Source of the DNA: Nocardia sp.
Lineage (GTDB): Bacteria; Actinomycetota; Actinomycetes; Mycobacteriales; Mycobacteriaceae
Assembly (NCBI GenBank): GCA_013361595.1
Contig: JABFXT010000006.1
Span: forward strand, 1-7,489
Length of the DNA: 7,489 nucleotides
Direction: 5' to 3'
Below are positions 7,186-7,489 of the stretch, piece by piece (positions within the stretch are counted from its first letter, which is position 1; the number at the start of each line of letters is the position of its first letter). The notes beneath the pieces are model-generated. The model saw nothing but the letters and a program-made list of their open reading frames with translations, made no database searches and was not told the origin of the DNA. The translations under genes and the position numbers were made by a program.

Positions 7186-7191
7186 TCTCCT
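7186..7191 (-). promoter_or_regulatory. Ribosome binding site of tkt
   Basis: On the minus strand AGGAGA lies 9 nt before GTG 7176 and 15 nt before the alternative GTG 7170. It therefore selects GTG 7176 as the start of tkt. It begins 3 nt after the inverted repeat at 7195-7212. Confidence 0.6.
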
Positions 7192-7194
7192 GAC

Positions 7195-7212
7195 ATTTCG
7201 AGGCGTCGAAAT
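7195..7212. repeat. Perfect 18-bp inverted repeat in the tkt leader
   Basis: ATTTCGA and TCGAAAT form a perfect 7-bp dyad around GGCG, placed just upstream of the tkt ribosome binding site. It is AT-rich compared with its surroundings. It could be an operator for an unknown dimeric regulator of the pentose phosphate operon. Alternatively it could be an RNA hairpin near the ribosome binding site. It resembles, but does not match, the actinobacterial LexA box (TCGAAC-N4-GTTCGA). Confidence 0.5.
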
Positions 7213-7274
7213 TGGGGGCGGGCAGGGTGGCGAACCGGTGCGGCGCGGTGACTGTGGCGCCGCATACACCCCAT

Positions 7275-7280
7275 ACCCTA
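7275..7280 (-). promoter_or_regulatory. Candidate -10 hexamer of the tkt operon promoter
   Basis: On the minus strand TAGGGT fits the actinobacterial TAnnnT -10 pattern and lies in the only AT-richer patch upstream of tkt. It is about 100 nt before GTG 7176. No convincing -35 is visible at 16-18 bp spacing. A start here would give a leader of about 90 nt containing the 7195-7212 repeat. Confidence 0.25.
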
Positions 7281-7310
7281 ATTGCGCCCGGCCGCCCCCG
7301 TGCAGGCCCC

Positions 7311-7331
7311 CCGGCTAGTCCCGCGAGCCGG
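7311..7331. repeat. GC-rich inverted repeat (6-9-6) upstream of tkt
   Basis: CCGGCT (7311-7316) and AGCCGG (7326-7331) are perfect complements around a 9-nt loop. No T-run follows on either strand, so it is not a classical terminator. Short GC-rich repeats arise by chance at this base composition. Confidence 0.3.
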
Positions 7332-7353
7332 TCATCGCCCGGATGGCGCCGGT

Positions 7354-7386
7354 GCCCGGCCGACCCCGGCGATCGGTCGACCGGGC
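7354..7386. repeat. GC-rich inverted repeat (12-9-12, one mismatch) upstream of tkt
   Basis: GCCCGGCCGACC (7354-7365) and GGTCGACCGGGC (7375-7386) pair at 11 of 12 positions around a 9-nt loop. The right arm includes the 10-bp palindrome CGGTCGACCG. It lies between the candidate promoters of the two divergent transcription units. No T-run follows on either strand. It may be a regulator site or an extended hairpin. Its function is unknown. Confidence 0.4.
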
Positions 7387-7489
7387 GAGCGCACAGGGGC
7401 GACCGGCGGCGCATACCGGACGTGGGTCTACCATCGTGCGTAGTAGTAGCCGCGTCGCAGCCGCGCGCTGCTCCTTCCCAAACCGGATG

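Larger units (their letters stand above)
7177..7489. other. Intergenic region upstream of tkt, right end of window
   Basis: No complete gene is visible in these 313 bp. They hold the tkt ribosome binding site, three inverted repeats (7195-7212, 7311-7331, 7354-7386) and a weak tkt promoter candidate at 7275. On the plus strand TACCAT (7429-7434) fits a TAnnnT -10 hexamer, without a clear -35. A frame without stops runs from GTG 7436 through ATG 7487 to the edge, but no ribosome binding site supports either start and the few residues are not recognisable. In related actinobacteria the divergent neighbour of tkt is ctaB (heme O synthase), so these could be its upstream sequences. That is inference from gene order only. 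Confidence 0.5.

Noticed and set aside
7195..7212. LexA (SOS) box at the tkt leader dyad
   Set aside because: The actinobacterial SOS box is TCGAAC-N4-GTTCGA. Here the half-sites are ATTTCGA and TCGAAAT, so the inner bases do not fit.
7311..7386. Intrinsic terminator of an upstream gene
   Set aside because: The hairpins lack a following T-run on either strand, and no gene is seen to end here.
6863..7414. 183-residue minus-strand open frame overlapping the tkt start
   Set aside because: It is an alternate frame of the tkt N-terminal region with Arg/Pro/His-rich composition. It would conflict with the clear tkt start and leader.
7487..7489. ATG at the window's last bases as the start of ctaB
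   Set aside because: There is no ribosome binding site before it and no downstream sequence to test it. It is mentioned only in the intergenic entry.

Overview
The window looks like chromosomal DNA from a high-GC actinobacterium of the Nocardia/Rhodococcus/Mycobacterium group. The evidence is the strongly GC-biased third codon positions, actinobacterial-type start sites (GTG at tkt and opcA), an actinobacterial long-form transaldolase, and an OpcA protein next to glucose-6-phosphate dehydrogenase. Nocardia is my best guess, from protein flavour only. No mobile element, CRISPR array, tRNA or rRNA is visible.

Layout. Positions 1-79 hold the 5' end of a minus-strand gene whose product begins like a TetR-family repressor. 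It is divergent from a plus-strand gene (167-670) for a small four-helix membrane protein of the DUF1772/anthrone-oxygenase-like family. The short gap between them carries three copies of a 12-bp element (GTTGCGATATCG or its complement), arranged as one perfect and one imperfect inverted repeat. The perfect repeat abuts the DUF1772 ribosome binding site and the imperfect one covers the TetR-type gene's start. This looks like a self-contained repressor/target pair.

The rest of the window (671-7176, all minus strand) is one tightly packed pentose-phosphate operon in the transcription order tkt-tal-zwf-opcA-pgl. Neighbouring genes are separated by at most 6 bp or overlap by 4-11 bp. Zwf, with its partner OpcA, oxidises glucose-6-phosphate and makes NADPH. 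Pgl hydrolyses the resulting lactone. Transaldolase and transketolase run the non-oxidative carbon rearrangements. 6-Phosphogluconate dehydrogenase (gnd) is not in the window and must be encoded elsewhere. From memory, this order is the same as in Mycobacterium tuberculosis (Rv1449c to Rv1445c).

The last 313 bp (7177-7489) upstream of tkt hold no complete gene. They contain the tkt leader with a perfect 18-bp inverted repeat just before its ribosome binding site, two further GC-rich inverted repeats, and weak promoter-like hexamers on both strands. A divergent gene (ctaB in related genomes) may begin at or just beyond the right edge.

The operon is ordinary central metabolism, and I see no new biological system in it. 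The items most worth a second look are the operator cluster at 74-151, the zero-gap convergent junction at 670/671, the tkt leader hairpin, and several start-codon choices.
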